Source of the DNA: Halanaerobium congolense
GTDB lineage: Bacteria; Bacillota; Halanaerobiia; Halanaerobiales; Halanaerobiaceae
Reading direction: 5' to 3'
Length of the DNA: 47,913 nucleotides
Assembly: GCF_004366375.1 (NCBI RefSeq)
Contig: NZ_SOEF01000024.1
Span: 1-47,913, forward strand
A model generated the notes under the pieces. That model saw nothing but the letters and a program-made list of their open reading frames with translations, made no database searches and was not told where the DNA came from. Positions within the stretch are counted from its first letter, which is position 1; each line of letters starts with the position of its first letter. A program made the translations under genes and the position numbers. This document shows, piece by piece, positions 46,540 through 47,913 of this stretch.

Positions 46540-47793
46540 TTATTCAATTAATTTTAATCTAACTAATTCCCCTTTATCAATTCCCTCTTTATTTTGAGGG
46601 ATTTTTAGCACTGCATCACCATAGGCTAAATTGGTGATCAGGCTGGATTTTGCAAGTAATGGCTCTGCAAATAATTTTTCATTTTTCTCAATTATTTTTA
46701 CCGGAATATATTCTTCACGGCCTTTATCTGAGACTAAATTTCTTGTCAATTCTGCTTCAATAAAATACTTATTATTTTCACTGCCCATTTCTGAAGGCTT
46801 TTTTTCGCCATTTAAAACCCGTACAATTTCAGCTGATAGGACAGTATTTACAGTCCAGGCTGAAGCAGGATGACCGGGCAGACCGACAACAATAGTCCCC
46901 TCAATATCAGCTAAAATAGTTGGTTTCCCTGGTTTAATGGCCAGACCGTGTAACAATACACCTGGCTCTCCTAGAGAATTAAGTAAATCGATTGTCATAT
47001 CTTTGATTCCAACCGAACTACCACCTGAAATTAAAACCAAATCTTGTCCTAATTCTTTTTGTAAAGCACTTTTTAAGTTATCAAATTTATCTTTAATAAT
47101 ACCAACTTTTTTTGTTTCTGCACCTATTTTATCTAAATAAGCAGCAATAGAATAACTATTGATATCTCGAATCTGTCCTGCTTTGGCTTTTGCTTCTGCG
47201 GGAATTAGTTCATCACCAGTTGAAATTATAGAAACAGCTGCTTTTTGAAAAACATCAAATTCTGTTATTCCTAGACCAGCTAAGGCTCCAATATCTCGGG
47301 CCATAATTTTATGACCTTTTTTAAATAACAATTCTCCTGCACCAATATCTTCAGCTTTTTGGACAATGTTTTCTCCAACAGCAAGTGCTTTAAAACTTTC
47401 AATCATCTTAGATTCTATTTTTTCAGTGTCTTCAATCATTAAAACTGCATCTGCATTTTGGGGAATCATTCCCCCAGTTGGAACAGCTGCTACCTGACCA
47501 CTTTTTAATTCAATTTCTGTCTTTTGGCCCATCTGAACACTGCCAATTATATCTAAATAGGTCGGCATTGATGCTGAAGCCCCTGCTGTATCAGCAGCTT
47601 TAACAGCATAACCATCAACTGTTGAACGACTAAAAGGCGGTAAATCAACTGGAGATAAAATATCTTCAGCCAAAATTCTACCTGCAGCATTATTTAGTTT
47701 AATTTTTTCAACCTGCAGCTTCTTTTTTTCTAAGCAAGATTCTAATTGCTGCCAAAATTTTTCTAATGGATTCAATTCTAAAAATTCTCTCAT
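46540..47793 (-). CDS. moeA: Molybdopterin molybdotransferase MoeA
   Basis: A 417-residue stand-alone MoeA. Signatures: PPFSRSTVDGYAV, VPTGGMIPQNADAVLMIE, STGDELIPAE, ISGGSSVGIKDMT, KPGKPTILA and GLPGHPASAW. It catalyses metal insertion into molybdopterin-AMP. As the first of two MoeA-type genes, one may serve molybdate and the other tungstate, as reported in some anaerobes; which is which cannot be read here. The AAGGA site is about 13 bases from the ATG. A TTGACGTTAC element related to the leader repeat lies upstream at 47820-47829. Confidence 0.93.
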   Translation of the reverse strand: MREFLELNPLEKFWQQLESCLEKKKLQVEKIKLNNAAGRILAEDILSPVDLPPFSRSTVDGYAVKAADTAGASASMPTYLDIIGSVQMGQKTEIELKSGQVAAVPTGGMIPQNADAVLMIEDTEKIESKMIESFKALAVGENIVQKAEDIGAGELLFKKGHKIMARDIGALAGLGITEFDVFQKAAVSIISTGDELIPAEAKAKAGQIRDINSYSIAAYLDKIGAETKKVGIIKDKFDNLKSALQKELGQDLVLISGGSSVGIKDMTIDLLNSLGEPGVLLHGLAIKPGKPTILADIEGTIVVGLPGHPASAWTVNTVLSAEIVRVLNGEKKPSEMGSENNKYFIEAELTRNLVSDKGREEYIPVKIIEKNEKLFAEPLLAKSSLITNLAYGDAVLKIPQNKEGIDKGELVRLKLIE

Positions 47794-47819
47794 ATATAAA
47801 TTTCATTCCTTCCAATAAG

Positions 47820-47829
47820 GTAACGTCAA
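47820..47829 (-). repeat. Partial match to the leader element
   Basis: Minus strand TTGACGTTAC matches nine of ten bases with the core TTGACGTAAC of the elements at 4729-4745 and 8475-8491. It too lies just before the ribosome-binding site of a minus-strand gene. On its own it could be chance. Confidence 0.35.
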
Positions 47830-47847
47830 GTATTTTGTGTAAATAAA

Positions 47848-47913
47848 TTAATATCTTTCTTCAAATAGTTGAATTAGCTTATCTCTAGCAGCTAAAAATC
47901 CTTTTAATCTTCG
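47848..47913 (-). CDS. 3' end of an unidentified protein (partial)
   Basis: The minus-strand frame is open from the window edge to a TAA at 47848-47850. It encodes 21 residues (RRLKGFLAARDKLIQLFEERY), a believable charged helical C-terminus. It lies 54 bases before moeA in the same direction and may belong to the same operon. The fragment is too short to name. Confidence 0.5.
   Translation of the reverse strand, partial: RRLKGFLAARDKLIQLFEERY

Overview
This window is an AT-rich, gene-dense stretch of chromosome from a low-GC Firmicutes-type bacterium. The gene set is anaerobic: a complete Rnf complex, non-oxidative sugar metabolism and a molybdenum/tungsten cofactor locus. It also carries a full MinCDE system and no recognisable sporulation gene. 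A Halanaerobiales member (Halanaerobium-like) fits best. That placement is inferred from protein character and gene order, not from a marker search. No rRNA, tRNA, CRISPR array, transposase or phage gene was seen, and there is no sign of recent transfer.

Layout. (1) 1-2.8 kb, plus strand: the tail of an unknown gene, nadE, then an ammonium transporter/PII pair behind a good promoter. (2) 2.8-6.7 kb, minus strand: a GAF-PAS-GGDEF-HD-GYP cyclic-di-GMP protein and an ABC-F ATPase. (3) 6.8-23.4 kb, minus strand: a long conserved growth and division cluster. In transcription order it runs NusG-domain-II protein, Gx-type membrane protein, maf, radC, mreBCD, mrdA, minC, minD, minE, rodA, a B12-binding radical SAM protein with its DUF2344 partner, rng, L21 leader, rplU, rpmA, obgE, yhbY. 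minE (14928-15191) has no usual start codon and would be missed by standard ORF calling; its best-placed start is AUC. (4) 23.5-28.6 kb: rnfCDGEAB. (5) 28.7-31.2 kb: folC and a SPOR-domain protein, divergent from a DUF212 membrane protein. (6) 31.2-37.7 kb: transketolase, an EamA transporter, a GH65 phosphorylase-type enzyme, and a P-loop/Asp23 fusion protein of unknown role. (7) 37.7-41.3 kb: fabH-fabD-fabF, without acpP or fabG. (8) 41.3-47.9 kb: a molybdopterin cluster (two MoeA-type proteins, moaA, moaC, moaB/mog, a MOSC protein and a MobB-like P-loop protein), then the tail of an unknown gene.

How the genes work together. Region 3 couples wall elongation (MreBCD, PBP2, RodA) and septum placement (MinCDE) with ribosome assembly and RNA processing (L21, L27, ObgE, YhbY, RNase G). 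Rnf would link ferredoxin/NAD redox chemistry to an ion gradient. The Mo/W locus would supply cofactor to oxidoreductases encoded elsewhere.

There is no obvious new multi-gene defence or mobile system. The points most worth a second look are the AUC-start minE, a 17-nt sequence repeated in two 5' leaders with a partial third copy, a 75-nt near-perfect hairpin terminator, the missing L27 extension with no prp gene, the missing sporulation genes in the mre-min-obg cluster, and the P-loop/Asp23 fusion beside GH65.
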